Notes: generated from the letters alone by a model not told the origin. DNA of 64,000 bases from Cokeromyces recurvatus (GCF_025118155.1 NW_026251389.1:930001-994000), one strand, 5' to 3'. Shown: positions 1 through 11,664, counted from the first letter of the stretch. Program-made: numbers and translations.

Positions 1-1
1 T

Positions 2-1001
<1,000 letters not shown>

Positions 1002-1057
1002 GTTTGCCTGTACATTTTGTTTATTATATTTACATGAGTAGTACTATCATTATTATT

Positions 1058-2126
1058 TTAATTTAATAAATTAGCTAATCTTAAAAAAAAGGTAGCTAAA
1101 TTAGCTCTTTCAAACTCGACTTCCTCTTTAAGAAATTCAGGTAAAATGGCTAATAATTCAGTATTACGAGTAGCATTTATATGTGGACAATAATTAACTG
1201 GTCCATTTTTGTCTTTTCCAAGGAACATGTCGAATTGAATACCTAATAGATAGAAAAAATAAATTGCTCCATCACATTCCCATTTTTTTTTTTGTTCTAA
1301 AGCAATCATTATTACTTACTTCCTTTCCTGCCCGATATGACACATTTATACATAATTCCATCATTTTTTTTCTCAGTATTTATTACTTTGATATTTGTCA
1401 GCTCTTCTAAAAAATCCAATATTGCTGAAGAATCTTTTGATAATACTAAAAATAGACATGACCATCAATAAGTAAATCTAAGTTTCCTACTCTCATTGAC
1501 TTACTAGAATCTTTTAAAGAAGCATAAGCTACAAAAAAAAAACAAAAAAAAGAGAGCTTTACAATAAAGAAATAAATATATATATATTTTTTAATATTAC
1601 CTTCATCTTTTGCTTTTGCTGCTTCTATATAGTTAGCCAAAACAGCTTCTGTTTCAGTATATCTAATATTATGTAGACGCTCATATTGCTGTACAAGTTC
1701 TTCCATCTGCTTCTTATACTTTTTTCCAAGATAAACAAACATTAACTTGATGATATTTTTTTTTTTTTGTGTCTTCATTAAACTTACTAATTGATTCATG
1801 TCCTTCAAGTGTTGAACTTCTTTCATAGCTTCTCGTGCTCTTTGTTCCCATGTAAAAGAAGATTCAATACTGGTATAATCATTAGAATAAGAAAACAAAT
1901 AGTCCCTATTTGGTATATATCTTTCTTCACTTCCAATTGATTTTTGAGAATTAATAATTTCTTGTAATTGTGTAGATCGATTTCTAATTGAGGGACCTTC
2001 TAGTGAGCTATTAAGAAATTCTGGTTCTTCATACTCTTCTTCGTGTGATGTCTTTTTTTGTGAATTGTTTAATGAAATAGGAACTGATGGTCCTGTTTGA
2101 TCGATTGATAGTCTACCTTTTTCCAT
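1058..2126 (-). CDS. Monopolin complex subunit Csm1/Pcs1-like protein
   Basis: Spliced model of ~304 residues: exons 2126-1601, 1528-1505 (24 nt), 1445-1320 and 1296-1058; the summed length is divisible by three. The N-terminal ~100 residues are polar and probably disordered. A helical coiled-coil stretch follows (residues ~110-190, e.g. WEQRAREAMKEVQHLKDMNQ). The C-terminal globular domain contains FLEELTNIKV, YKCVISGRKG, GAIYFFYLLGI and TELLAILPEFLKEEVEF, the pattern of the Csm1/Pcs1 chromosome-segregation domain. In yeasts this complex clamps microtubule-binding sites at kinetochores and acts in the nucleolus. The join between exons 3 and 4 requires a 23-nt intron (1297-1319) to stay in frame; without it a TAA interrupts the domain. 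A further in-frame intron of ~70 nt may lie near 1730-1785. It is divergently transcribed from thymidylate synthase. Confidence 0.72.
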
Positions 2127-2136
2127 TTTTCGTGAG

Positions 2137-2138
<2 letters not shown>

Positions 2139-2188
<50 letters not shown>
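2139..2188. repeat. 50-nt poly(A) tract in divergent promoter
   Basis: An uninterrupted run of about 50 A on the + strand starts 12 bp upstream of the Csm1-like start codon, in the ~200-bp region shared with thymidylate synthase. Long poly(dA:dT) tracts exclude nucleosomes, so a promoter role is plausible. The exact length may be affected by sequencing error. Confidence 0.85.
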
Positions 2189-2189
<1 letters not shown>

Positions 2190-2265
2190 ACACCAAAAAT
2201 CGCAACGTACGGTAACAAAAAAAAAAAAGGGGGGGAACAACAAAGAATAATTATAATTTTTATAT

Positions 2266-2270
2266 ACGCG
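2266..2270 (+). promoter_or_regulatory. Possible MCB (MluI cell-cycle box) core
   Basis: The core ACGCG (followed by A, not the ideal T) lies about 55 bp upstream of the thymidylate synthase ATG. In yeasts, MBF binds ACGCGT to drive G1/S expression of thymidylate synthase and other replication genes. Function here is inferred only from motif and target; a 5-bp match can occur by chance. Confidence 0.3.
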
Positions 2271-2324
2271 ATAAAATTTCCCTCTGTATATTTTTTTTTT
2301 TTTTTTCTGTTATCACCCTTTAAA

Positions 2325-3224
2325 ATGACCATCCAACATGAAGAACATCAATATCTTGATTTAATTAAACGCATTATGAATGAAGGTGAGCATCGTGCTG
2401 ATCGTACCGGTACAGGCACTTTGGCTATCTTTGCTCCACCTCAACTTCGTTTTTCCTTAAAAGACGATATATTCCCCCTTTTAACCACCAAACGAGTCTT
2501 TTTCAGGGGAGTTCTCGAAGAATTACTTTGGTTCATTCGAGGCGATACTAATTCAAAACATTTAAGTGAACGTAACATTAAAATCTGGGATGGTAATGGC
2601 TCACGAGAATATTTGGACAAGATTGGTTTGAGTCATCGACGAGAAGGTGATCTTGGACCTGTATATGGTTTTCAATGGCGACATTTTGGTGCAAAATATG
2701 TAGATTGTGACACTGATTATAAAGGACAAGGTGTCGATCAGCTACAAGAAGTGATAGATAAAATTAAAAATAATCCAACGGATCGTCGTATTATTTTGAG
2801 TGCCTGGAATCCTGCTGATATTCCTATTATGGCCTTACCACCTTGTCATGCGTTTTGTCAATTTTATGTCTCAAATCCACCTGCAGATGGTGGCAAGGCA
2901 AAGCTTTCGTGTGTCATGTATCAAAGATCATGTGATATGGGATTAGGCGTACCCTTTAATATTGCCTCTTATGCTTTATTAACTCGTATGATAGCACACG
3001 TTACTGATTTAGAGCCTGGAGAATTTATTCATACAATGGGTGACACGCATGTTTATGTAGACCATTTAGATGCTCTCAAGCAACAAATTCAACGGGAACC
3101 TAGACCTTTCCCTACATTAAAAATCAAGCGTAAAGTGAGCAATATTGATGATTTCAAATATGAAGATTTTGAACTTGAAAATTATCATCCTCATAGTAAA
3201 CTTGATATGAAAATGTCAGTTTAA
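2325..3224 (+). CDS. CDC21: Thymidylate synthase
   Basis: Intronless 299-residue protein, close to the usual fungal length. It methylates dUMP to dTMP using 5,10-methylene-tetrahydrofolate. Visible signatures are the N-terminal phosphate-binding region [28 protein letters not shown], the catalytic cysteine in [13 protein letters not shown] (Cys at about residue 178), the dUMP-phosphate arginines in [11 protein letters not shown] and [18 protein letters not shown], and the C-terminal [12 protein letters not shown]. The start is supported by alignment of the N-terminal [13 protein letters not shown] block with family members. Promoter is shared with the Csm1-like gene. All key residues are present, so an active enzyme is expected. 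Confidence 0.97.
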   Translation: MTIQHEEHQYLDLIKRIMNEGEHRADRTGTGTLAIFAPPQLRFSLKDDIFPLLTTKRVFFRGVLEELLWFIRGDTNSKHLSERNIKIWDGNGSREYLDKIGLSHRREGDLGPVYGFQWRHFGAKYVDCDTDYKGQGVDQLQEVIDKIKNNPTDRRIILSAWNPADIPIMALPPCHAFCQFYVSNPPADGGKAKLSCVMYQRSCDMGLGVPFNIASYALLTRMIAHVTDLEPGEFIHTMGDTHVYVDHLDALKQQIQREPRPFPTLKIKRKVSNIDDFKYEDFELENYHPHSKLDMKMSV

Positions 3225-3491
3225 GAGGAAAATAGAAAAAATAAATAAATTAATTAAATATAGTCTTATTTTGTTTTACTATCTTTATTACAACATTAAA
3301 TTATTAGGGCTCATCATCAAGATGTAGTTTAGCTTGATATTAACAAAGATGAAGAAAAAAAAAATTGCTGATTAGATTCTCTCTTTTAATATACTAAATT
3401 AAGCACATCTATTTTTGTGAGAAACAGACTTTTTTTTTTTTTTTCTTTTTAATCATAGTAATTACGACCTTTATATTTATTAACTTTGTAT

Positions 3492-5094
3492 ATGAAGCGT
3501 TACTCTTTTTTAGGCATTTTTATGCCTATCCTAGTGTTTACACTTTTAACTTATTCATGTTATCAGTATATTTTTAATATTCGACAAGGTAATATATAAC
3601 CCATTATAGAACATTTCCTTCAATCTTCACAATTGAACATAAAGTAATGAATTAATCTCGACATTTAATGACCATCAATCGATCTATACATGTATGTATG
3701 TATATTTATATATATGTATATAAAAAAGTGCATTGTTTAATGAATCAGACAAGTTGGTGCATGGATACAAATTCGAGTAAATATGGGATAACAATGCATG
3801 ACATTATCATATTTATTTATTTATTTTAGTTGTTGCACTGACTTTATGCATATTGAGCTGGATTTGCTATCTTACTATTATGCTTAAACCAGCATGTCAA
3901 TTACCATTGAATAATGATAAGTTGACTCTAGAAGAAAGATATCAATTTCCAAGACTCTATTATGTACCTTCTACTATTTATTCTGAGCCCCGAGTTATTG
4001 CATTATCTTTGACAGGAGAAGAAGGTGAACCATTATACTGTCAAAAATGTAATTCAAAAAGACCTGAACGAATGCATCACTGCAGAGAATGTCATCGCTG
4101 TGTACCTAAAATGGATCAGTAAGTATGTTGTATATGTATTTGTTTATTTTAGTTAAAATTATCTCACCTCAACAATGATGTTATTATGATGGTAGCCACT
4201 GCATATGGTATATTTTTGTACTGGTTTAATTTTCTTTTTCCTTTCATAGTTAATAATTTTCATGACATTTTACAATGTAGGATCAATGGCTGTGTCGATG
4301 ATAGCAACTACAAATACTTTTTTTTATTTGTGTTTTATGTTGCGTGCTACTGTTTATGGATAGAATTTGATATAATTCCCAAGATAGTATATGCTATTCG
4401 GACAGAATATAAGAAAGACATAATGACGTTAAAGTTTTGTTGGGAGCTTTATAAATTATATTTATCTTGTATTTATCATGTATGGAAAAACATCATTTTA
4501 ATGATTTGGTATAAAGAATGGATTCCTTTATTTCATGGTGTTCAAGGTCTTCATTTAACAAATATCAATTTACATTGGTATATATTAACAGCATTGTAAG
4601 TAAACTAATAAAGAACCTTTTATATATATATACTAATAATATTAACATATAAGGGGATTTCTCTTTGGAATAACGCTCTTAGGCTTCACTCTAGTTCATT
4701 TATATTATATTTTAACAAATCAAACAAGCATTGAACATATAGCTGATCGTTTCATTTTTGTACGAGCTGATTTTGACCAAACAGGAAATAATTTTGAAGT
4801 TGTTCAAATTCAAGCTAACAATAAAATATATGACATTGGGTATTTTAAAAACTGGTGTTCTGTAATGGGATCAAATCCTTTCTTATGGATGAGTAAGTAA
4901 TTCAATAATATATTAAAGAGAGAGAGAGAAATTTATATGATTTAACCATTTTATCTTTATCTATAGTTCCAGTTCAAGCTTCTAAAGGAAATTATGGATT
5001 TGATAAAATATTTCCTTATAATCCTAGCTTTTGTAAACACATTATTCAGGTTGCTCAATTACAACATGAAGCGCGACTGTTAAATAAGGAATAA
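3492..5094 (+). CDS. DHHC-type palmitoyltransferase with 12-nt catalytic microexon
   Basis: Six-exon model, 359 residues: 3492-3588, 3830-4118, 4196-4207, 4281-4595, 4654-4892, 4967-5094; total 1080 nt, in frame throughout. Two N-terminal membrane helices (MPILVFTLLTYSC; VALTLCILSWICYLTI) precede a cysteine-rich domain YCQKCNSKRPERMHHCRECHRCVPKMDH. The active-site HCIW is encoded by the 12-nt exon, then INGCV and NYKYF continue the domain. Two more membrane helices follow, and a TTxE-like segment NQTSIE. These enzymes S-acylate membrane proteins at Golgi, ER or vacuole through the DHHC cysteine. Here the usual DHHCPW reads DHHCIW and NCVG reads GCVD. The family is certain; the yeast orthologue (Pfa3/Pfa4/Swf1 type) is not resolved. 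Confidence 0.88.
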
Positions 5095-5165
5095 ACCATA
5101 ATATTAAGTTTTTAATTTTACATAATAAATATACTTTTATATATGTGTATATGTATATACATATT

Positions 5166-7079
5166 CTAATTCACTGCTCTATTTAAAACATCTTCCACTT
5201 TTTGTTTAACACCAAACTTTCCATTTCTATCCTTTTCAAACCATTCAACTGTTTCTTGAACAGTTTTTAAATTTTGTAAATCTTTAGTCTGTAATATCTC
5301 TTTTTCAGAAGGTAATGCAAATCTTCTATAAGGATGTAAGTCATAATCTTCTTGATTGCTAAAAAATAAACGTCGCTTCGTGTTAGCATAGAAAAATTTG
5401 ATTCTGATATCTTCTTCAAGATCCAAATCCTCTAGTCGAGGAGGATTCCATTTTGGAGCTCTTTTATGGATAACATGAGAGGTAACACCTTCGACAAAAT
5501 CATGAGCAAACTATCTCATTTTTTTTTTTTTTTTTTTAGAATTAATAAGTAAATAAAAAACATATTATATATATATATATATATAACTTACAGGTACAGT
5601 TTGCCATAACTGTAACTCCATTCGAAGACAATTCATCCAAGATAGTTTGGATCCTCGACAAAGATGTTCTAATGTTACCTTGACACTTGTAGGAGACCTT
5701 TTCAAGATGGTATCTATTGTGTCTATAGCAAATTTAGATCCATTCTCTTTTAAAGCCCTGATGATTTCTTCTACAGTTTCGTATTTAAAACATTGATTTA
5801 TGATATGCTGATGTTCACCGTGTAAGGTATAAGTCTCGGGTACATGATCCTTGTTGACTGCAAATGCTTCTATCGTACGATGAACGGCTTCATGATCATA
5901 TTTGTTATCTAATTTTGCAAGTTGAGCTTCTAAAGCCTCAAGTCTTTCAGAGGGAACAAAATGAGTAGCAATACCAGCAAACCTATATAGAAATACATAG
6001 ATAGATTAATCTAAAGAAAAGGGATTTAAACAGAGAGCTCTATTTCAATACATTACAATGCATCTTCTGCTTTTACAACCCTACTTGTTAGTCCCATATA
6101 AGTGCCTAAATAACCATCTAATCGAGACAAAAAGAAACTAGCGCCTACATCACAGAATAAGCCGATAGATGTTTCAGGCATAGCAAATTGTGTATTTTCT
6201 GTAGCAATTCTAAAAGGGGCAGGGCATACTATTCCACCACCTGCACCCACTTTTTTTTTTTTTTTTTTTTTTTGAAAAAAATAGACATACAAATATGATT
6301 AGTAAAGGAAGAAGAAGAAAGAAAAAACAAAAGATTCACATAAAAGGCCTTTATATTACTTGTAATTCCATCCATAATTGCTATATAGGGTGTTTTCATA
6401 GTGCCCATAAAATGAATCATATTATATTCTGTATCTATTTGATGAGCCAGCCTTTCGTGTTTGCTTGGATCTTTTACCATTTCAATAACATCTAGATAAT
6501 GTATCAACCATAATAATTGAGGAGAGAGAGAAAGAGAGAGAAAAAGCCAGTTTTTATTACATCATGTATTGACTTAAAGTAGATATTATATATAAATATA
6601 TATATATATACCTTTTACATCACCACCAGCACAGAAGGCTCTACCTTTACCATTGATAATAATATTTTTGACTTTGTATGATTCTTCCCACATCTATGAT
6701 ATGCATTGTCAATAGACTGAACTTGTCAAATAAGTATCATTTCATTACCTTTAGATGAGGATAGATTATATCTACCATTTCCAGATCAACCGCATTTAAT
6801 CGACGTGGTTTATTTAAGATTAATTTTCGAGATGTGAAATTATTCTTAACCAGAACAGGAGGCTTGAATGTTATATGGGTGGGGTGGATATTAGGAAGGG
6901 GAATCTAATTGTATTGGAATAATAATAAACTTTACCTCTTTTATGACAGCATGTGTAGCGAACTAGTGCAGTGTATATACATAGTAGAGAAAATGTTATT
7001 TTTATGTATTTAATTTATTTATTTTTGTTACCTTTCTTTTGAAAGTAAATAAATTAGTAACGAGCCTTTGATATGTCAT
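5166..7079 (-). CDS. EHD3: 3-hydroxyisobutyryl-CoA hydrolase (crotonase family), mitochondrial
   Basis: Eight-exon model, 457 residues: 7079-7032, 6962-6936, 6904-6749, 6693-6612, 6491-6360, 6249-6057, 5982-5592, 5510-5166. The N-terminus is basic and hydroxylated, with RKFATHA resembling a mitochondrial cleavage region. The crotonase fold shows NKPRRLNAV, the oxyanion-loop block GRAFCAGGDVK, TPYIAIMDGITMGAGGGI, PAPFRIATE and the MPETSIGLFCDVGASFFLSRL block with the catalytic glutamate, followed by the GTYMGLTS and SVKVTLEHLCRG blocks of HIBCH. The enzyme releases 3-hydroxyisobutyrate in valine breakdown; the yeast homologue Ehd3 is also recovered with mitoribosomes (mS47). A C-terminal extension of ~60 residues fits fungal forms. 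Two oddities: a 31-nt intron (6905-6935) and an acceptor preceded by 23 A (6250-6273). Exon 2 (27 nt) could alternatively be skipped in frame. Confidence 0.88.
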
Positions 7080-7453
7080 GATGAATGAAAAAAACAAAAA
7101 TAAAGATAACCTTATTCATAAATACTTTTCACACGAAGATTTTAAATAGTCGGAGATGTCCATTGAAAATTGTGGGGGAGGGAAAAGGAACATTTCAGTT
7201 TGAAAGGAAAAAAGGAAATCCGTTGTGGCACGCGACTGTCCTTTTTTTTTTTTCATACATGAAGCACAAGTAATAGGAAATAATAGACTTGAACCGTTAT
7301 AAATTAGTCATTTCAGTTTCTTTATATGTCATTTTAAAACCTCTTTTTTTATTATTATATTATTTTATTCTATGCTCATTGTTAATAGAAAAGTTATATA
7401 TTTTGCAAGTACTGAAATCTTTTTTATTTTTTATCCGAATATAACAAAAAAAA

Positions 7454-8158
7454 ATGAAAGTTACTATTGAACCTAAAAGGTCAAGTATTCAATCTATTAC
7501 TCCCTGTATTGATAAATAATAACCTTCTCCTCGGCTTTTTCTTCGACACCTTTATCTACTCGTGTTGTTCTTCAACAACAACAGCAGCAATATGATAAAG
7601 GGGCAATAGCTATTAAAACAAAAGAAAGCGGAACACAATATCCTATTCATAGTAGTAGAGCATTTATATGTCATCTATGTTCACACTTATTTAAACACAC
7701 AAGTGCTCTTCAAGCTTATTTCAGTAAACATACTTGTCAAAAACCTTTTCGATGCGAATAGTAATATTATATAGTATATATGTATAAAAATATATATTTA
7801 TATATGTATATACACATTTTAACATGGTGGAAAATTTGTAATAGTACTTTTACAATACAATCTAATCTTAAAAGACATTATAAAAAGATGCATTATATAA
7901 ATATGGGTAAAAGAGATAAAAAACGATCAAATAGTCAACAGGAAAATTGATTTCGAGAAATTCTTCCTAGTGGTGCAAACAACAATGATGGTAATAATCA
8001 TATTAAAATGAACTTGGTATTATCACAGCATAAAGATGCTGGATTTTATATGAATTGTGAAAGGCAGATAACTGCGGGTGAGTTAATTGAGCATTTACTA
8101 GGACCTTATACAAAGAGTCATGATCAACAAACATCTTATTTCTCTCAACAAGTAGTAG

Positions 8159-8230
<72 letters not shown>

Positions 8231-8262
8231 ACTACTACTACTAACTACTAATATTCAAGAAA
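7454..8262 (+). pseudogene. Decayed C2H2 zinc-finger transcription factor gene
   Basis: A short ATG-initiated frame (7454-7519) stops after ~21 codons. A second frame then encodes a Q-rich stretch and a finger-like block FICHLCSHLFKHTSALQAYFSKH, in which the first zinc-binding histidine is replaced by tyrosine, followed by KPFRCE and a TAG. Further on, CNSTFTIQSNLKRHYKKMH looks like the second finger, then an in-frame TGA near 7949, then a frame running into a Thr-coding (ACT)n repeat. Arrangement resembles paired fingers of Msn2/4-like factors. No intron arrangement I tried joins the pieces without stops or loss of zinc ligands. It converges on pacC. Could still be a real gene with an unusual structure; the pseudogene call is an inference. 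Confidence 0.55.
8158..8250 (+). repeat. (ACT)n trinucleotide microsatellite
   Basis: About 24 perfect ACT/TAC units, then degenerate units with extra A (actactaacta). In the pseudogene frame it reads poly-threonine ending in NYYY. Expansion inside a decaying coding region is consistent with loss of selection. Confidence 0.95.
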
Positions 8263-8510
8263 GTGCCACGATACATAATGACAGTAATTTTGTAAATGTA
8301 TTACTGAATGATATTCATTTTGCTTATGAGCCTCCTTTTATGTTAGCAACAATTATCATTAGAAACATTCAACAACTTTAATAATAATAATATGAAGATA
8401 TTAAGCCATATTCTTTATGGTGGCTACAATTAAACAAACAATACTTTCTTTCCTTTTTATATAAATATAGAATGAAATGAAAAATTTATTAATAATGAAT
8501 AAAAGCCTCT

Positions 8511-10260
8511 TTATTGTACTTGAACAGATGACGTTGTTGTTGATGATGATGATGATGCAAAAGAAGTTGTATTTCGTTGTTTTTTAGCATAGTTTTCATT
8601 TATCCATTGACTTAGTTGTTGTAATAAAATGCGATGTCTTTGTTGTTTACTATTATCCTTTGAGTCAATCCGAGTAGTAGGATAAAGTGTCTTTTCCTTT
8701 TTCCTCTTTTCTTTTTCTCCTTCAAGAATAGTTAAATCTGTCATATCACTAACTAAGAGATCCAAGATATTATTATTGATAGGTGATTTCTTGGCAGGTG
8801 ACTGCTTCTTTATCGATTCATCGTGTAAGGCACAAGTACCCTTATTTAGACTACTATTATCACTAGTCTTTTTATATTTTATGTTTTCCCTCGAGCTAAA
8901 TAAGTTTTGATTCCTTTGAAGATCTGGAGTAAATAGATTTTGATTAGGAATAATGTCAGGTACAATTGCATAATGTTGCCTTAAGCCATTCATATGAGGA
9001 TAGTAGTTATTTAATTGATTTAAATTATCACTATATAGTTTTTCAGGGGGCGGTGGTGTCGGGAAGGTTTGTGTTGGAATAGTAGGTTGTTGATTTATAG
9101 GATAGGATCTTACATACATGTCCTCTTGTTGATTGTTAGTAGTCGTGATAGGATATAATAAATCATTATTATTAGGTAAAATAGTGTTTGAATCAAATTG
9201 TAGTAACATATTAGTATAATTTGTTGCTGTAGAAATAGGCTGTTGTTGCATATGGCTATATTCATACATAGACTGATCTGGAATGTTTTTAGTAATTTGA
9301 GATAACCAAAGATTGAATTTATTTAATTGCTCTTCAGTATCCATATTAAATGAATCTTGATTGATAGAACCATTATCAACAAGATATTGAAGCATATCAA
9401 GGTTATTCATCATATCTTATAATCAAACAAAAATGAGTTATCCATCATGCTTACTATACAACTCCTTCTTACCTGCGTTATAGTCAGTTCTCATTTGGTT
9501 ACATGACTCATCAGCAAACATGATAGTGTTCATAACATTGCCTGATGATGATAAGTAATTGGATGGCAAGCATGGTGTTGAAGGTTCTTGTTGAATAGAG
9601 CTACTAAAGCTATCATAATAATCTGATGAAGGAGATAATACTGTATTATTACTTGAACCAGGTTGAGTATGATCATCTAATGAACACAAGTATTTAAATG
9701 GAGTTAGTACTTTATTTATTTATTTATTTATTTATTACCTTCAGAATAAGTTGATGTAGTTATGGTGCTATGAGGAGGAGATATGGGTGTATGACTAAGG
9801 ACTGTAGCATTCGGTGATAAAGATATTTTAGAGTAATTTGATGATGTTACATACTGACTTGTACTTGCTTTCTCGCTGTGAATTCTTTCATGCTTTTTTA
9901 AATCTTGAGGACGTTTAAAAGATTTATCACAATACTTTTATATGAATATATTAGTCTACATAGATTACATTTATTTTATTTCATTTTATTTTATTTCATT
10001 TTATTTTATTTCATTTTATTTTTTTTTGTTTTCCTTACATTGCAATGATAAGGCTTTAACGGCACATGAACTCGAAGGTGACTAGTAATATGATCTCTTT
10101 TGATAACAGATACTTTACAATCATCCCAATGACAAGTTAAACATAAATTACCAGTTGATTTTCTACCAACATGATCATTAGTTAAGTGATTATAAAGCTG
10201 TTCAGGATCTGAATATATTCTGCTACAATTTTGCCAGTGACAATCAAACATACTATTCAT
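8511..10260 (-). CDS. RIM101: PacC/Rim101 pH-response transcription factor
   Basis: Four-exon model of roughly 520 residues. Exon 1 starts at 10260 and carries fingers one and two: [26 protein letters not shown] and [23 protein letters not shown], then VPLKPYHCN. Exon 2 completes finger three ([19 protein letters not shown]). This three-finger DNA-binding domain is diagnostic of PacC/Rim101, which binds GCCARG sites and drives alkaline-pH responses after proteolytic activation by the Pal/Rim pathway. Exons 3 and 4 encode a Ser/Thr/Asn/Gln-rich regulatory tail, with a basic EKEKRKKEK patch and a C-terminal helix [11 protein letters not shown]. The start is right next to the first finger, so the N-terminus is very short. 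Introns are flanked by GTAAGG/GTAATA/GTAAGA donors. Two GCCAAG sites lie upstream, suggesting autoregulation. Confidence 0.92.
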
Positions 10261-10475
10261 TTAACGTTAAAATAGAAGGAAAAAAAAGAAGAAGAAGAAA
10301 AAAAGGAGAGAGAGAGAGAGAGAGAGATAATGATTATATGAAATTAATAAAATTAAAATATCGGCATTTATAAATTATAGTATGCGCACAATAGCTACAA
10401 GCAGCAACAACAGCAATAAATGCATCATCGTTATCTATTTTTATAAAAAAAAAATTTAATAGGTCATGATAAGTG

Positions 10476-10481
10476 CTTGGC
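10476..10481 (-). promoter_or_regulatory. Candidate PacC-binding site (GCCAAG)
   Basis: CTTGGC on the + strand, i.e. GCCAAG on the pacC strand, 216 bp upstream of the pacC start codon. GCCARG is the known PacC/Rim101 recognition hexamer, and pacC is autoregulated in Aspergillus. A second copy lies at 11000-11005 on the other strand. In such AT-rich DNA a GC-containing hexamer is less frequent than average, but chance is not excluded. Confidence 0.35.
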
Positions 10482-10999
10482 TAAAAATTTTCTGTCCGCT
10501 CAGACTCAGATCATTAACACTTATCAATACAGTGTTTTACTGTAGTACTTTTCCCTTTTTATATATTCATATATATTACCACTACTACTTGGTAATATAT
10601 TCATAAGCTTTTCATTACACCTGACCTTTATGAACTTTAAGAACCGAAAAAATAATATCAAGTTAAGCAACAAAATGTGTTCGCTATGATGAATTAATTA
10701 TAATTAACAATCTTAAGAAATGAAAGCTTTAATTCAAACTTATTATATTCAGTTATATTCTTTAAATTATAATAATCTAACAAAAAAAAAAAAAAAAAAA
10801 AAAGAAAAAAGAAAAGAAAGAATGGCTTACGTTAGATGATTTAAAAAAGTTACATAAATTATCTAATTAGGATTTGGACAGAATGCTACTAGGAACATAT
10901 CAAAAAGCACTATTGATATTATAAGTGAATATGACAAACTAATTTTTTTTTTATTTATTTTAGTTTTTTATAGATACTTTTCTTTACAAGGCCAATCAA

Positions 11000-11005
11000 G
11001 CCAAG
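11000..11005 (+). promoter_or_regulatory. Second candidate PacC-binding site (GCCAAG)
   Basis: A GCCAAG hexamer about 740 bp upstream of pacC, in the opposite orientation to the proximal one. Assigned only by the hexamer match and location. Confidence 0.2.
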
Positions 11006-11664
11006 TGGTTAGTTGGAAATAAAAGCTATAAATGTATTTATCTTAATTACATTGCCCCTTTCTAAATTCAACAGTAGGATTTCTATGAACACTAAAGTTT
11101 GAAGTGTAACAGAAAGGGGTTTATTAAATAAAATGAAGGATTTTTCTATTTGTAGAGTTTATTATATTTAGCATTATCTGCATGGATAAATTTTATCTGT
11201 TTAACCTTAACTTTAATATATACAAATATACTTAATTTTGGCAGGAAAAGCAATAATATGTAAATTATAAAAAATAGCGTCATTACCAATTTTTGGAAGG
11301 TGTGCTTAGAAATCTAGAACTTAAAATCCAAAAGGGAAATATGACCAACAGGAATATTCATTAAAACCTTACTAATAACTATCAAAAATAAACTGTTTTG
11401 TTTAAAAGGATAGTCGTAGTAAATGTTCATTATTCTTAAACTTAAGCCTTTCTATTCTATCTGTTATATAGCTCACCTATATCTTCTGTAATAACAATAT
11501 TATAATCGATATACACAATAGTCCTTAGCCGTTTAATTCATATACAATTATAGTTAAATTTTATTTTATTTCGGTGTTTTTTAAAAAAAAATAAAAAAAA
11601 AAAATAAAAAAATTTAATGCAAAATTTTGATGCCTCAAATGTGCGAAAATGTTTTCTTTTATTA

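Larger units (their letters stand above)
10261..11664. other. Gene-free region upstream of pacC
   Basis: About 1.4 kb of AT-rich DNA between pacC and the transposase relic. It holds a (GA)n tract (~10302-10327), an A run near 10780-10803, two GCCAAG/CTTGGC PacC-type hexamers, and AT-rich filler. No convincing coding frame was seen; the distal end is probably flanking sequence of the decayed transposon. Confidence 0.6.
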
